DNA of 31,284 bases from Candidatus Uhrbacteria bacterium RIFOXYB12_FULL_58_10 (GCA_943357275.1 CALRGL010000002.1:1-31284), one strand, 5' to 3'. Shown: positions 13,546 to 22,141, counted from the first letter of the stretch. Translations and numbers: made by a program. Notes: generated from the sequence alone by a model not told the origin.

Positions 13546-13859
13546 AGATGGATGGAAAGTCTTTTTTGCAATTGCTCTTTACTCGTTGAACCAGAAAACT
13601 GTTCAACAACCTGTCCGCCTTTAAAAATAATAAAGGTTGGGATGGAAAGAATATTATAACGCTGAGCAATGTCACTGTGATCATCCACGTTAACTTTTCC
13701 AATAACGACAGAATCCATTTCATGCGCGAGTTGCTCAATCACCGGAGCCATCACCTTACAAGGACCACACCAAGGCGCCCAAAAGTCCACAAGTACAGGC
13801 TTATCTGCCTGAAGCACAGACTCATCAAAATTTTCTGAAGTGAGAATAAGTTCCGACAT
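13539..13859 (-). CDS. trxA: Thioredoxin
   Basis: Thioredoxin is a small cytoplasmic dithiol reductant recycled by TrxB. The 106-residue protein contains the WCGPC active site (Cys31 and Cys34) and the cis-proline segment SIPTFI. The length is typical. The ATG lies three bases after the infB stop, so translation is probably coupled to infB; no SD is visible. Encoding thioredoxin next to its reductase is common, while linkage to infB is less so. Confidence 0.96.
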   Translation of the reverse strand: MSELILTSENFDESVLQADKPVLVDFWAPWCGPCKVMAPVIEQLAHEMDSVVIGKVNVDDHSDIAQRYNILSIPTFIIFKGGQVVEQFSGSTSKEQLQKRLSIHLQ

Positions 13860-13862
13860 AGA

Positions 13863-15899
13863 TTATCGCAAATTAATGCCTTCAATCTTAAATTCTTTTG
13901 TAATTTTTTGTTCTGTATAAGCTTCGATCAAGTCACCTTCTTCTGGTTTGATCTTGCCTTTAAACTGCATACCAATTTCCTGACCTTCTCGAGCATCTTT
14001 GAGTTCAGCTCGGCCAAGTTGCAAACTAAGCACCTTCCCTTCTCCAATATACTCTCCAGCACGTTGAAGACGAAGGTTTGCGTCTGGGACTAATTTTCCA
14101 TTCTTCACTTTACCACCGATAATCCAACCGTTGTCGAGTTTCTTAAAGTTCTTCAAAACCTCAAAATTCCCGATTTCTGTGATGATAATTTCTGCAGGAA
14201 GCATTTCTTTGAGTTCATCCAAAACAGCTTCAAACAATTTATAGATAATTTTGTATTCACGAATATCAACATCTTTTGTACGAGCAAGTTCTTGTGCAGA
14301 AGCGTTTGGCTTCACGTTGAAACCAATGACAATGGTATGAGAACCGGCGGCTGTTGCAATATCTGCTTCTGTAATATTTCCAAGTCCACGTGAAATCACT
14401 TTTACACCCACGTCATCATGATGAATTTTGTCGAGCATTCCAAGAATTGCTTCAAGTGAACCAAGAACGTCGGAACGAATAATCAAATTCAAGACCTTCT
14501 TTTGGTTTGCTTCATCCGTCATACCAGGCTCAACGGCTTGCGTATGTTTAATCGACGCAATTTCTTCTGTGGCATGGAACGAGCTATCTGTTGATTTGAT
14601 TTTCTTGAGTTCCTTCACATCCTGTGGAACTTCCATAATGTCCCCAACGGCTGGAGCTACTTTCCATCCAAGAATTTTCACTGGTGTGGATGGCGGAGCT
14701 TCCTTGAGTTCATCCCCTTTCCAATTTTGCATCCGTCGAACACGTCCATACTGGGTACCACGTACTCCAAGTTCATCTCCCACACGAAGCGTTCCACTTT
14801 GCACCAAAACGGTTGCAACAGGACCTGCGTCTGGGTTCACGTTTGATTCAATCACGGTACCAATCGCAAGACGATCTGGGTTTGCAATAATGCGTTCCTT
14901 TTCCATGTCGCGAACCAAAATAAGCATGTCGAGCAATTGTTCTATGTTGGTTCCTTGTCGAGCAGAAATAGGAACCATAATGGTTGTGCCACCCCAGTCT
15001 TCTGGAACAAGTCCAAGTTCTGAGAGTTCACTTTTCACACGATCAAGATTTGCTTGCTCACGGTCAATTTTGTTGAGGGCAACCAAAAACGGAAGATGTG
15101 CTGATTTGATAATGTCGATGGCTTCCTTTGTTTGTGGCTGAACACCGTCGTCGGCTGCAACAACCAAGATAGCGATGTCGGCTACCTTTGCTCCACGAGA
15201 ACGCATCACCGTAAAGGCTTCGTGTCCTGGAGTATCGATAAAGGTTAGTTTCTGTTCATTGCGAACAACTTGATACGCACCAATGTGTTGCGTAATACCG
15301 CCGGCTTCTGTATCCATGACGTTTGTGCTTCGGATCGCATCAAGCAAACGTGTTTTTCCGTGGTCAACGTGCCCCATCACCACCACAACCGGAGGACGGA
15401 TGATTAACTTTTCTGCAGATTCTTTTTCAACGGATTCTCGGATACGATCGATGCCTTCTACATCCTCATTTGATTTATCCCCTTCCAGCTCTGCGTTAAA
15501 TCCAAGATCACCTGCAATAATAGAAGCGGTATCAAAATCGATCTGCTGGTTAATGGACGCGAGAATGCCGTTTCGCATAAGCTCTTGCATGACGCGGGGA
15601 ACAGGCAAATCCAAAAGCGTTGCAAAATCGCGTACCGTCACAACACCAGGAACACGAACCTGTTTGAGGTCTTCTTTTGGAATGTCTTTTCGACGTTCGC
15701 CGGAAGACTTTTGCATCTCCACTTTTTCAGCAAGACGCTCTTTGCGCTTCATTTCGTTCCACGCTTCGATAATCTTCTGTGCTTGTCGTGTATCAACTTT
15801 GATTGCTCGTGCACCAAAACTGAAACCCAATTCAGGCAATTTTTTGCGAAGTTCTTCCGGTGGGGCTTTGAGTTTACGAGCAAGTTCGGTTATATTCAT
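13863..15899 (-). CDS. infB: Translation initiation factor IF-2
   Basis: IF-2 is a GTPase that brings initiator tRNA to the ribosome. This 678-residue form is short. Two small IF2_N modules (about 1-45 and 80-135) precede the G domain with GHVDHGKT (176-183), DTPGHEAF (222-229) and NKID (276-279), followed by domains II to IV. The long variable N-terminal region seen in Proteobacteria is absent. The ATG at 15899 lies ten bases from a predicted -10 box with no SD, implying a leaderless or nearly leaderless mRNA. It is the first gene of the operon infB-trxA-trxB and is divergent from truB. Confidence 0.97.
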   Translation of the reverse strand: MNITELARKLKAPPEELRKKLPELGFSFGARAIKVDTRQAQKIIEAWNEMKRKERLAEKVEMQKSSGERRKDIPKEDLKQVRVPGVVTVRDFATLLDLPVPRVMQELMRNGILASINQQIDFDTASIIAGDLGFNAELEGDKSNEDVEGIDRIRESVEKESAEKLIIRPPVVVVMGHVDHGKTRLLDAIRSTNVMDTEAGGITQHIGAYQVVRNEQKLTFIDTPGHEAFTVMRSRGAKVADIAILVVAADDGVQPQTKEAIDIIKSAHLPFLVALNKIDREQANLDRVKSELSELGLVPEDWGGTTIMVPISARQGTNIEQLLDMLILVRDMEKERIIANPDRLAIGTVIESNVNPDAGPVATVLVQSGTLRVGDELGVRGTQYGRVRRMQNWKGDELKEAPPSTPVKILGWKVAPAVGDIMEVPQDVKELKKIKSTDSSFHATEEIASIKHTQAVEPGMTDEANQKKVLNLIIRSDVLGSLEAILGMLDKIHHDDVGVKVISRGLGNITEADIATAAGSHTIVIGFNVKPNASAQELARTKDVDIREYKIIYKLFEAVLDELKEMLPAEIIITEIGNFEVLKNFKKLDNGWIIGGKVKNGKLVPDANLRLQRAGEYIGEGKVLSLQLGRAELKDAREGQEIGMQFKGKIKPEEGDLIEAYTEQKITKEFKIEGINLR

Positions 15900-15909
15900 A
15901 ACGATCAGA

Positions 15910-15939
15910 TATATACGTGAAATAGCAAAAACTGGTCAA
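15910..15939 (-). promoter_or_regulatory. infB operon promoter, leaderless geometry
   Basis: Minus strand: TTGACC (15939-15934), 18-nt spacer, TATATA (15915-15910), ten bases before the infB ATG. Confidence 0.55.
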
Positions 15940-15954
15940 ACTTTAGCTGAAAAA

Positions 15955-15960
15955 TAAAAT
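15955..15960 (+). promoter_or_regulatory. Possible -10 box of truB
   Basis: TAAAAT lies ten bases before the truB ATG, the same distance as for leuS and infB. No clear -35 is seen. Confidence 0.3.
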
Positions 15961-15970
15961 ATCGTCAATT

Positions 15971-16669
15971 ATGGAAGGATTTCTCTTGATCGACAAACCT
16001 GAAGGTATCACTTCACATGACGTTGTGAACCGTGTTCGCCGAATTACGGGCGAAAAACGCGTAGGTCACGCCGGAACATTAGACCCCTTTGCAACAGGTT
16101 TGCTTGTCGTAGGTGTGGGAAGAATGGCTACAAAAGAAATGAGCAAACTCGTAGGACTGGATAAGCGGTATGAGGCTGAGTTTGTATTGGGAGCCGAGTC
16201 GGATACAGATGACAGAACTGGGAAAATAGTTCCGGTTCTCCCCCTTTCAAAGGAGGAGTTAGAGGGGGTCCGTGTTGAAACCGCCCTAAAACCGTTCATC
16301 GGAACCATTCAACAACTTCCCCCAACCTATAGTGCAATCAAAATCGGTGGGAAGAAGATGTACGAAGCCGCACGAGAAGGCAAACCATTGGAGGCAAAAC
16401 TACGAACAGTGACGATCTATTCGATTACCGACATTGTGGTAAATAATTCGACAATTTCCCTCTCCATTCATTGCTCTACCGGAACCTATATTCGTTCCAT
16501 TGCGCGTGATCTTGGTCGGAATCTTGGGGTTGGTGGATATGTGGGTGAACTCCGTCGTACTTCCATTGGTCCGTTTACGATTCAGGAAGCTGTTACGATT
16601 GATTTTTTGAAAGAACACGGTGCTGAACAAAGCTTAATTCCTGTCCAAACTCTCTTAACTCGTCTTTGA
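15971..16669 (+). CDS. truB: tRNA pseudouridine-55 synthase
   Basis: TruB makes pseudouridine at position 55 of the tRNA T loop. The 232-residue protein begins with MEGFLLIDKPEGITSHDVV and has the catalytic block HAGTLDPFATGLL, with the nucleophilic Asp at residue 38. The later LPPTYSAIKIGGKKMYEAAR and STGTYIRSIARDLG segments are also canonical. It is shorter than E. coli TruB and lacks a long C-terminal PUA extension. No SD is present and a -10-like TAAAAT lies ten bases upstream. It is divergent from infB, a partner in the classical infB-rbfA-truB cluster. Confidence 0.95.
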   Translation: MEGFLLIDKPEGITSHDVVNRVRRITGEKRVGHAGTLDPFATGLLVVGVGRMATKEMSKLVGLDKRYEAEFVLGAESDTDDRTGKIVPVLPLSKEELEGVRVETALKPFIGTIQQLPPTYSAIKIGGKKMYEAAREGKPLEAKLRTVTIYSITDIVVNNSTISLSIHCSTGTYIRSIARDLGRNLGVGGYVGELRRTSIGPFTIQEAVTIDFLKEHGAEQSLIPVQTLLTRL

Positions 16670-16912
16670 CACTCGTCCTGCAACCTGGTAATCTTCCAGC
16701 GTAATTCAAAAAAGTTAGAACTCCCGATTGACGTTGAACCTGCAGAGCTGATTTCCCTATGATTCAAACGGTTTCGCTTACATTAGCAACAAATCATTCT
16801 TCCTTTCGAAAAAAGGACTTATTTTTGTCATAAGCGGATCGAAATTATAAGGCAGACTGCATAAAACAATCTTAGGATTGTTGATTCAACTTCTCGAGAG
16901 ACGAGAAGTTTT
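16670..16912 (+). promoter_or_regulatory. rny promoter and hairpin leader
   Basis: This 243-base gap holds no gene. CCTTT-CGAAA-AAAGG (about 16802-16818) followed by a T-rich tract may end truB transcription. TTGTCA (16825-16830) and TATAAG (16846-16851, 15-nt spacer) form a likely promoter. Two hairpins follow: AACAATC/GATTGTT (16865-16882) and AACTTCTCG/CGAGAAGTT (16888-16910), the latter ending two bases before the rny ATG. There is no SD. I see nothing in 16670-16800. Confidence 0.5.
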
Positions 16913-18478
16913 ATGTTTACGATAACAACGCTTATTTCAGCTGTTGTTGCCCTTGTCGGCGGAACTGGTCTTGGTTACGTGATTCGAAAAAAACACGCAA
17001 AGAAGACCGGAGATCAGGCCGAAATGCGAGCAGAAAGACTGCTCTCAGAAGCAAGGACAAAGCAACAAGAGCTTTTGCAAGAAACAAAAAATACCCAACA
17101 AGAGTTGCTCATTAGTGCGAAAGAAAAAGGCATCAAGATCATTGAGGAGGCAAAACAAGAAGAACAAGCTCGACGACGCGATTTGCAAGACCAACAACGA
17201 CGTCTAGAAAAACGCGAAAGCATGTTCGACGAAAAACTTGTTGAAATTGAGGATAAAAAGACCAAACTTGAAGAACGAACACAAGAAGTTCGAGACATTA
17301 AGGAAAAGGTTTTGAAAATTAAAGAGGAACAAGTTGCAAAACTACAAGAAGTTGCTGGGCTTACGAAAGAACAAGCGGTTGATCGACTTCTCAAACAAAT
17401 TGAGGTCGACGAAGCCGAGGCTCTGATGAGTCGCATACGCAAACTCGAACAAGAGACAGAAGAAAGTCTTGAAATCAAATCAAGAAAAATCTTGTCTCTT
17501 GCCCTCACACGTTTTGCTTCCTCTGTTTGTACGGATTCCACCACAACATCTGTTGAACTTCCAAACGATGAAATGAAAGGACGCATCATTGGTAAAGAAG
17601 GACGCAACATCAAAGCCATCGAAATTCAAACAGGAACAGAAATTATCGTGGATGATACTCCAAACATGATTACGATTAGCGGTTTCTCCCCTATTCGTCG
17701 TCAGGTCGCTAAGTTGGCACTCGACGCTCTGATCAAAGACGGTCGTATCCACCCAGCCCGCATCGAAGAAGCCATTACCAATTCAAAGAAACTCCTCGCA
17801 CAAGAACTTCGCAAAACAGGTGAAGAAGCCTTGTACCAACTTGGTGTGCCTGTTTCTTCCATTGATCCAAAACTGATTTCGATTCTCGGCCGTATGCGTT
17901 ATCGAACAAGTTATGGTCAAAACGCTTTGCAACACTCCATTGAAGTTGGAACCATTGCTGGAATGATTGCCGAAGAACTTGGGGCTGACGTGTTTGTCTG
18001 TAAAAAAGGTGGATTGTTTCACGATATTGGAAAAGCTGTTGATCACGACATGCAAGGAGCTCATCCAGAAATCGGTTACAACATCATGAAGAAGTTCGGT
18101 TTCCCAGAGGAAATCTGTTACCAGTCGATTGCTCATCATGAAGACCGACCTCGTACCATTGAAGGTGCAATCGTAAAGGCAGCTGACGCAATCAGTGGTG
18201 CTCGACCTGGAGCCAGAAAACAATCACTTGAACAATTCATTCAACGCATGGAAGAACTCGAACGAACTGCTTCAACCTTTAGTGGTGTTGAAAAAGTTTA
18301 CGCCATCCAAGCAGGTCGAGAAATTCGCGTGTTTGTTCAACCACAAGAAATCAATGATCTCACAGCGTATTCACTTGCCAAGGATATTGCAACCAAGATT
18401 GAAGCAGAACTCAGTTATCCAGGAGAAATCAAAGTCACCGTAATCCGAGAAACACGTGTTATTGAATATGCTCGATAA
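16913..18478 (+). CDS. rny: Ribonuclease Y
   Basis: RNase Y is a membrane-anchored endoribonuclease that starts mRNA decay in bacteria lacking RNase E. The 521-residue protein has the standard order: an N-terminal membrane helix (about 4-25), a long coiled coil (about 35-190), a KH domain with GRIIGKEGRN (223-232), and an HD domain with HS (341-342) and LFHDIGKA (368-375) supplying metal ligands. The length is normal. The start is the ATG just after a strong leader hairpin, with no SD. Hairpins in the leader could be cleavage sites for autoregulation. Confidence 0.96.
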   Translation: MFTITTLISAVVALVGGTGLGYVIRKKHAKKTGDQAEMRAERLLSEARTKQQELLQETKNTQQELLISAKEKGIKIIEEAKQEEQARRRDLQDQQRRLEKRESMFDEKLVEIEDKKTKLEERTQEVRDIKEKVLKIKEEQVAKLQEVAGLTKEQAVDRLLKQIEVDEAEALMSRIRKLEQETEESLEIKSRKILSLALTRFASSVCTDSTTTSVELPNDEMKGRIIGKEGRNIKAIEIQTGTEIIVDDTPNMITISGFSPIRRQVAKLALDALIKDGRIHPARIEEAITNSKKLLAQELRKTGEEALYQLGVPVSSIDPKLISILGRMRYRTSYGQNALQHSIEVGTIAGMIAEELGADVFVCKKGGLFHDIGKAVDHDMQGAHPEIGYNIMKKFGFPEEICYQSIAHHEDRPRTIEGAIVKAADAISGARPGARKQSLEQFIQRMEELERTASTFSGVEKVYAIQAGREIRVFVQPQEINDLTAYSLAKDIATKIEAELSYPGEIKVTVIRETRVIEYAR

Positions 18479-18514
18479 TTGTGCTAAGCTCTGCATAGAA
18501 TTACCAAACGCTGT

Positions 18515-18805
18515 ATGAACAAAGCAGATCTCGCTACACAACTCTCTGAAAAGCTAAACATCTCAAAGAAACTCTCTGAGGACTTTGTTGCCGCCTTCGA
18601 AGAAATCGTTACCAAAGCACTTGTCCGCAATGAAGAAGTGACCATTGCTGGTTTTGGAACCTTCAGCGCCCGCACCCGCAAAGGTCGTATGGGCGTGAAT
18701 CCCCAAAACCCAACAGAACCAATAGAAATTCCATCCGTTGTCGTGCCAAAATTCAAAGCTGGGAAAGCTTTGAAAGATACGCTCAAAGGAAAACGAAGCG
18801 TATAA
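18515..18805 (+). CDS. HU family DNA-binding protein
   Basis: This is a small nucleoid protein that bends and compacts DNA. The 96-residue protein has the HU/IHF dimer fold: an N-terminal helical half starting MNKADLATQLSEKL, the GFGTFSARTRKGR strand pair (about 47-59), and the DNA-binding arm with GVNPQNPTEPIEIP followed by PKFKAGKALKD. HU and IHF subunits cannot be separated with certainty, but the arm and stand-alone gene favour HU. It starts 36 bases after rny without an SD; TAGAAT at 18496-18501 may be its own -10 box. A strong terminator follows. Confidence 0.93.
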   Translation: MNKADLATQLSEKLNISKKLSEDFVAAFEEIVTKALVRNEEVTIAGFGTFSARTRKGRMGVNPQNPTEPIEIPSVVVPKFKAGKALKDTLKGKRSV

Positions 18806-18809
18806 AAAG

Positions 18810-18843
18810 AAAATCACCCCGAGAAATCTGGGGTGATTTTTTT
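18810..18843 (+). terminator. Terminator of the HU gene
   Basis: AAAATCACCCC/GGGGTGATTTT, an 11-bp perfect stem with a nine-base loop and a T run. Confidence 0.9.
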
Positions 18844-18848
18844 GTAAG

Positions 18849-18877
18849 AAAAAACCACCAAGTCTGGCTTGGTGGTT
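18849..18877 (-). terminator. Terminator of the 18876-19280 gene
   Basis: Minus strand: AACCACCAAG/CTTGGTGGTT, a 10-bp perfect stem then TTTT. The stem includes part of the stop codon. Confidence 0.85.
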
Positions 18878-19280
18878 AAGGTGAGGACGTAAACGGACGA
18901 GCCAATTCCTGTTGAAAGACAAAGAAGTTTTTGAGACTCACCACCGGGTCGTTGCGATAGACAAACCCGGAATGACACAGCTCAGACTCTTCGCCGTTTG
19001 GCATGCTGTGCATGGAAACAAGGTCGATCTTTCTCTCGCTGGGTTTGACATAGATCGTGCAGGTCCACCCGTTTTCTTGATCACTGGCGAGAGTCCCTCT
19101 CAACGATTTCGTCTCTCCGTCCAGCACCCAGTCGACAAACGGAAACTGTTTCTTGAACGTTCGGAAAAGCGGTTTGCACGAACGAACAAACTCCTGCGCT
19201 CGAGCCTTCTCTTCTCGCTCAAACGCTTTGTCACTTTTGGGATCAAACCGATCCATAATCGACCTGAATACCTGTCCCAT
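18876..19280 (-). CDS. Orphan 134-residue protein
   Basis: This is a soluble protein with no family I recognise. It starts MGQVFRSIMDRFDPKSDKAF, is rich in charged residues in the first 45 positions (helical), then switches to a beta-like region with GWTCTIYVKP and DLVSMHSMP. A modest SD (GAGG) precedes the ATG. It lies 40 bases after the HExxH protein gene in the same orientation and shares a terminator with it, so the two are likely co-transcribed. Whether it works with that protein is unknown. Confidence 0.55.
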   Translation of the reverse strand: MGQVFRSIMDRFDPKSDKAFEREEKARAQEFVRSCKPLFRTFKKQFPFVDWVLDGETKSLRGTLASDQENGWTCTIYVKPSERKIDLVSMHSMPNGEESELCHSGFVYRNDPVVSLKNFFVFQQELARPFTSSP

Positions 19281-19320
19281 TTCAGACCTCGCTTCTTACT
19301 GTTTCTGTTTGAAACAACTC

Positions 19321-20193
19321 TTACCGAAACATCCCAGAATTAGGATGCCCCGCGAGCTCAGCGAATGTGCGTTGACAGTAGAGACTGTAGGGTTCTCGTG
19401 ATGCAAGCCCCGTGAACACTGCGTGTGTCCAAACGGGTGTATCCACACTTTCACACAGAAGACTCATGTGGGAAAAGTTCCAACTGTTTGCTAGACGACA
19501 TTCTGCTGCGTAAGCTGCGGTTTCTTTATCCCACATATCTTTGCAAGCCATCTCCTGAGTGAGACCGATTTTGGCACGAAGCTCGGGATCTTCCTGAGCC
19601 TTCGCAATCATCTGCATCATCGCATCTCCATGAGTCCACTGTTTGTAGTGTTGGTATTCATGGTAGATGACCAGAAATCCTTCCAATACCTCATCGGTTG
19701 TCTTGAGAGACGCCAACCAATCTGGACTCACACTCAAGACAAGATATTCGGGTTTGTCAGGCGTTCCGGGAGAGTGCTCAGAAACGTACTTCTTTTGCAC
19801 AACTTGGAAAAGCGCACTGATACCATCTTGGGTCTGAAAGTTCAGCGTGATCACACCCGTTCGAATCAATCGATCCAATTCGACTCGAATGTCCGCACGT
19901 GGATGCTGTTGAACAAGTGCCTTCAGACACAACTGAAGTGAACTAGGCTCCCATCCACGAAATTCAGGATAGCGATTATCTCGCACAACTTCAGGAAGCA
20001 CTTGCACACTCGGCAGACTTCCAGGATGTGGTGCATGCGAAGGCGGTTGAGGCATGGGCCAGAGATTCGCGTCCGTAGTTTGAACAACTGGTGTCGACTT
20101 CCGCACCACCGGCTTTGATTCCTTCTGACGACTCCAGTAAATCGCTCCGAAAAACATGATCAGAAACGTAAGAACGAACAATCGCTTACTCAA
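19321..20193 (-). CDS. Membrane-anchored HExxH putative metallopeptidase
   Basis: This 290-residue protein has an N-terminal uncleaved anchor (about 4-20), a Pro-rich linker (about 27-65) and an extracytoplasmic domain. IYHEYQHYKQW contains HEYQH (178-182), the zinc-metallopeptidase HExxH motif, with Glu179 as the catalytic residue. KETAAYAAE (223-231) offers Glu224 as a third zinc ligand, 41 residues after the second His. The layout is gluzincin-like, but I cannot assign a family. The start codon is TTG at 20193, supported by GGAGGT five bases upstream and by the anchor sequence. The hairpin GTCCC/GGGAC lies just before the SD. It is followed by an orphan gene in the same unit. Confidence 0.65.
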   Translation of the reverse strand: MSKRLFVLTFLIMFFGAIYWSRQKESKPVVRKSTPVVQTTDANLWPMPQPPSHAPHPGSLPSVQVLPEVVRDNRYPEFRGWEPSSLQLCLKALVQQHPRADIRVELDRLIRTGVITLNFQTQDGISALFQVVQKKYVSEHSPGTPDKPEYLVLSVSPDWLASLKTTDEVLEGFLVIYHEYQHYKQWTHGDAMMQMIAKAQEDPELRAKIGLTQEMACKDMWDKETAAYAAECRLANSWNFSHMSLLCESVDTPVWTHAVFTGLASREPYSLYCQRTFAELAGHPNSGMFR

Positions 20194-20227
20194 GGAACAC
20201 CTCCAAGTCCCATAAACGGGACAGTAA

Positions 20228-20256
20228 AACCTATCGAAGAATCAACAAAACGTCAA
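20228..20256 (-). promoter_or_regulatory. Promoter of the HExxH protein gene
   Basis: Minus strand: TTGACG (20256-20251), 17-nt spacer, TAGGTT (20233-20228). Confidence 0.5.
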
Positions 20257-20257
20257 G

Positions 20258-20286
20258 AAAAAAACTGCCTCATTCGTGAGAGACAG
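20258..20286 (-). terminator. Terminator of the 20270-20677 gene
   Basis: Minus strand: CTGTCTC/GAGGCAG stem (one G-U pair) followed by seven T. It overlaps the end of the coding sequence. Confidence 0.75.
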
Positions 20287-20677
20287 CTTTGGGATAGATG
20301 AGACAGGCATGTTGGCCTGCTTTGAAGTACACACAATCTTCGTTCACGATTCTCGCAACCCGTGCAAGCATTCGCATAAGCGGACGGATGCGTTCTTTTC
20401 CAAGAAATGAAACTTCGTAACGACGACATTCATCCAGACACTTTTTCTTTCCACCAGAGAGCCAAAAACCAAATTCCGGAATCATGGTCTTTGTGAATGC
20501 ACCAAAGTTTTCCATCAAGTAGGCTTCGACATAGTACTCGATCGTCTGGGCATCCTCACTCATCGAGATCGGACGCTGCAGAAGATGTGACGGAATCAAG
20601 AAGACAGCAGGCCTTCCAAGATCGACGATCTCGTAGGATTCATCTTGCAATTCGCTCCACTTGCTCGGTTCAGCCAT
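20270..20677 (-). CDS. Orphan 135-residue protein
   Basis: This is a soluble, mixed-charge protein without a motif I recognise. The middle is aromatic and helical (around IEYYVEAYLMENFGAF), followed by a Cys/basic patch GGKKKCLDECRR and a C-terminal ARVARIVNEDCVYF segment. AAAGGAG eight bases before the ATG fixes the start. It lies 26 bases after the GIN-repeat protein gene in the same orientation and shares its promoter, so it may act with it. Confidence 0.55.
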   Translation of the reverse strand: MAEPSKWSELQDESYEIVDLGRPAVFLIPSHLLQRPISMSEDAQTIEYYVEAYLMENFGAFTKTMIPEFGFWLSGGKKKCLDECRRYEVSFLGKERIRPLMRMLARVARIVNEDCVYFKAGQHACLIYPKAVSHE

Positions 20678-20703
20678 TGCGCAGACTCCTTTGAAGGGTT
20701 GAG

Positions 20704-22065
20704 TTAGCCGATTTCTCGGATGATGATCTTGCCGATACCGCTTCGGTGAGTGACAGGTGGGCTCGAGACGCGTTGCACCTCGATGTTTCCACTGCCATCC
20801 GTAGACAAATTGGCTTCCATAGCACGACCATGGAACTTGATTGCCCCGATATTCGTAGCTCGAGCTACCAAATGAGAACTCACACCTGAGTGAATCTTGA
20901 TGGATCCCGATCCAGACGACTCAGCCATGATCGGACCGTTCACTTCTTCCACAGAAATACCACCGATATTGTTCAAAGTCGCTTTGAGATCCGTGACAAC
21001 TCCTGAAAGAATTTCAATCTTTCCAGAACCAGAAGTCACAACCTGTGCAGGACCATTCACTTCATTGATACAAATACCTCCGATGTCCAAGGAGGTTAGC
21101 TGTGCCTTCTGTGTCTGACCGTCATACTTGAACGAACCGGAACTATGAGTCGTCACCGTGAGGTTTGTCAGATCACCCTCAGCAATTTTCACCGAACCGA
21201 TTCCCGTGAGTGTTGCGCTCAAGGTCCCTTGTACACACTGAATCGCCACGGTTCCAGAACTGCTTGAATGAATGATAGCCTTTCCGATGACCCCGAGTTT
21301 CGCGCTGTTGATGCCCTCGATCCGGAGATTGACTTCGCCCTCAGTATCTCCAACAAGAATCTTTCCATCAATCCGTTCAAGATCGAGAATGAGATGCTTG
21401 GGAACCTTTACCGTGATCTTGGTCTTCTCACTCCCGCCAGTAATCACAATTGACTGTGATCCCTCGCAGGTTGTGATTTGACGAATGACGGTTCGACGAT
21501 TGGGACAAAGCAGGGTCAAAAACGCACCCCACAAATACATGAGCAAGGCAACGAAGGAGTCAAAGTCAACGACGCGCTCCGTTGTCACCGTGGTCGTACG
21601 AGTCGATCCGTTATTTCCTGTATGAATCGAGATATCGCCTTTGGCTGAAATGGTATTTCCACTGAACGCTATTCCGCGTTTGTGTTTACCCTTCTTACCA
21701 ACGATATAAACCCCGTTAGCTTTGTCCTCGACGGAGATCCTCTTGAGGTCGTCTTCACAACCTTCCATCTCTACGTACGTGAATTCGTCGTCGCTAAGTT
21801 CGACAACCACATCCGCGTCAACATCTTCGACAGAAACTGTCTTGACGTTGTAGCGTTCAGGGCCCCAGGTGATGAGCTTCGAGGCATCTTCCTCACCCTC
21901 GGGCGCTTGCCCAATGGTCAGAAATCCTTTCCCTCTGAGCACAATCTCACCAGCCCCCACATCACACCAACTTCCGTCAGCACACACAACCCGACCATCC
22001 ACGACCCGCTTCACCTCTTTGTTGGTGAATACAGGAATTCCGTTAATCTTCGCATAGGGACGCAT
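20704..22065 (-). CDS. GIN/DUF2807-like beta-repeat membrane protein
   Basis: This is a 453-residue protein. The C-terminal half (about 215-453) is built of repeated 20-24 residue units around phrases such as SSGSGSIKIHSG, TNIGAIKF and NIGGISVEEVNG. That is the pattern of the GIN (DUF2807/DUF4097-like) parallel beta-helix found in surface proteins. A strongly hydrophobic segment (about 171-186, ending at CPNRR) sits in the middle, splitting a 165-residue N-terminal domain from the repeats. The start at 22065 is chosen over the ATG at 22080 because GGGAGG lies seven bases before it and inside the longer reading. It is expressed from a near-consensus promoter and followed by an orphan gene. A surface or polymer-associated role is inferred. 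Confidence 0.7.
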   Translation of the reverse strand: MRPYAKINGIPVFTNKEVKRVVDGRVVCADGSWCDVGAGEIVLRGKGFLTIGQAPEGEEDASKLITWGPERYNVKTVSVEDVDADVVVELSDDEFTYVEMEGCEDDLKRISVEDKANGVYIVGKKGKHKRGIAFSGNTISAKGDISIHTGNNGSTRTTTVTTERVVDFDSFVALLMYLWGAFLTLLCPNRRTVIRQITTCEGSQSIVITGGSEKTKITVKVPKHLILDLERIDGKILVGDTEGEVNLRIEGINSAKLGVIGKAIIHSSSSGTVAIQCVQGTLSATLTGIGSVKIAEGDLTNLTVTTHSSGSFKYDGQTQKAQLTSLDIGGICINEVNGPAQVVTSGSGKIEILSGVVTDLKATLNNIGGISVEEVNGPIMAESSGSGSIKIHSGVSSHLVARATNIGAIKFHGRAMEANLSTDGSGNIEVQRVSSPPVTHRSGIGKIIIREIG

Positions 22066-22112
22066 GACAAAACCTCCCATCTTTGAAAGAAAAAGAACGA
22101 GACGAACGCGGT

Positions 22113-22141
22113 ATTATGCCTTAAAATGGGGTTTTTGTCAA
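22113..22141 (-). promoter_or_regulatory. Near-consensus promoter of the GIN-repeat gene
   Basis: Minus strand: TTGACA (22141-22136), 17-nt spacer, CATAAT (22118-22113). Confidence 0.7.

Noticed and set aside
13502..13738. N-terminal extension of trxB with hydrophobic segments
   Set aside because: It is the trxA coding sequence read in another frame. The canonical trxB start is at 13501.
14428..15957. Long plus-strand frames (237 and 224 codons) over infB
   Set aside because: Ser/Thr/Arg-rich shadows of the infB coding strand.
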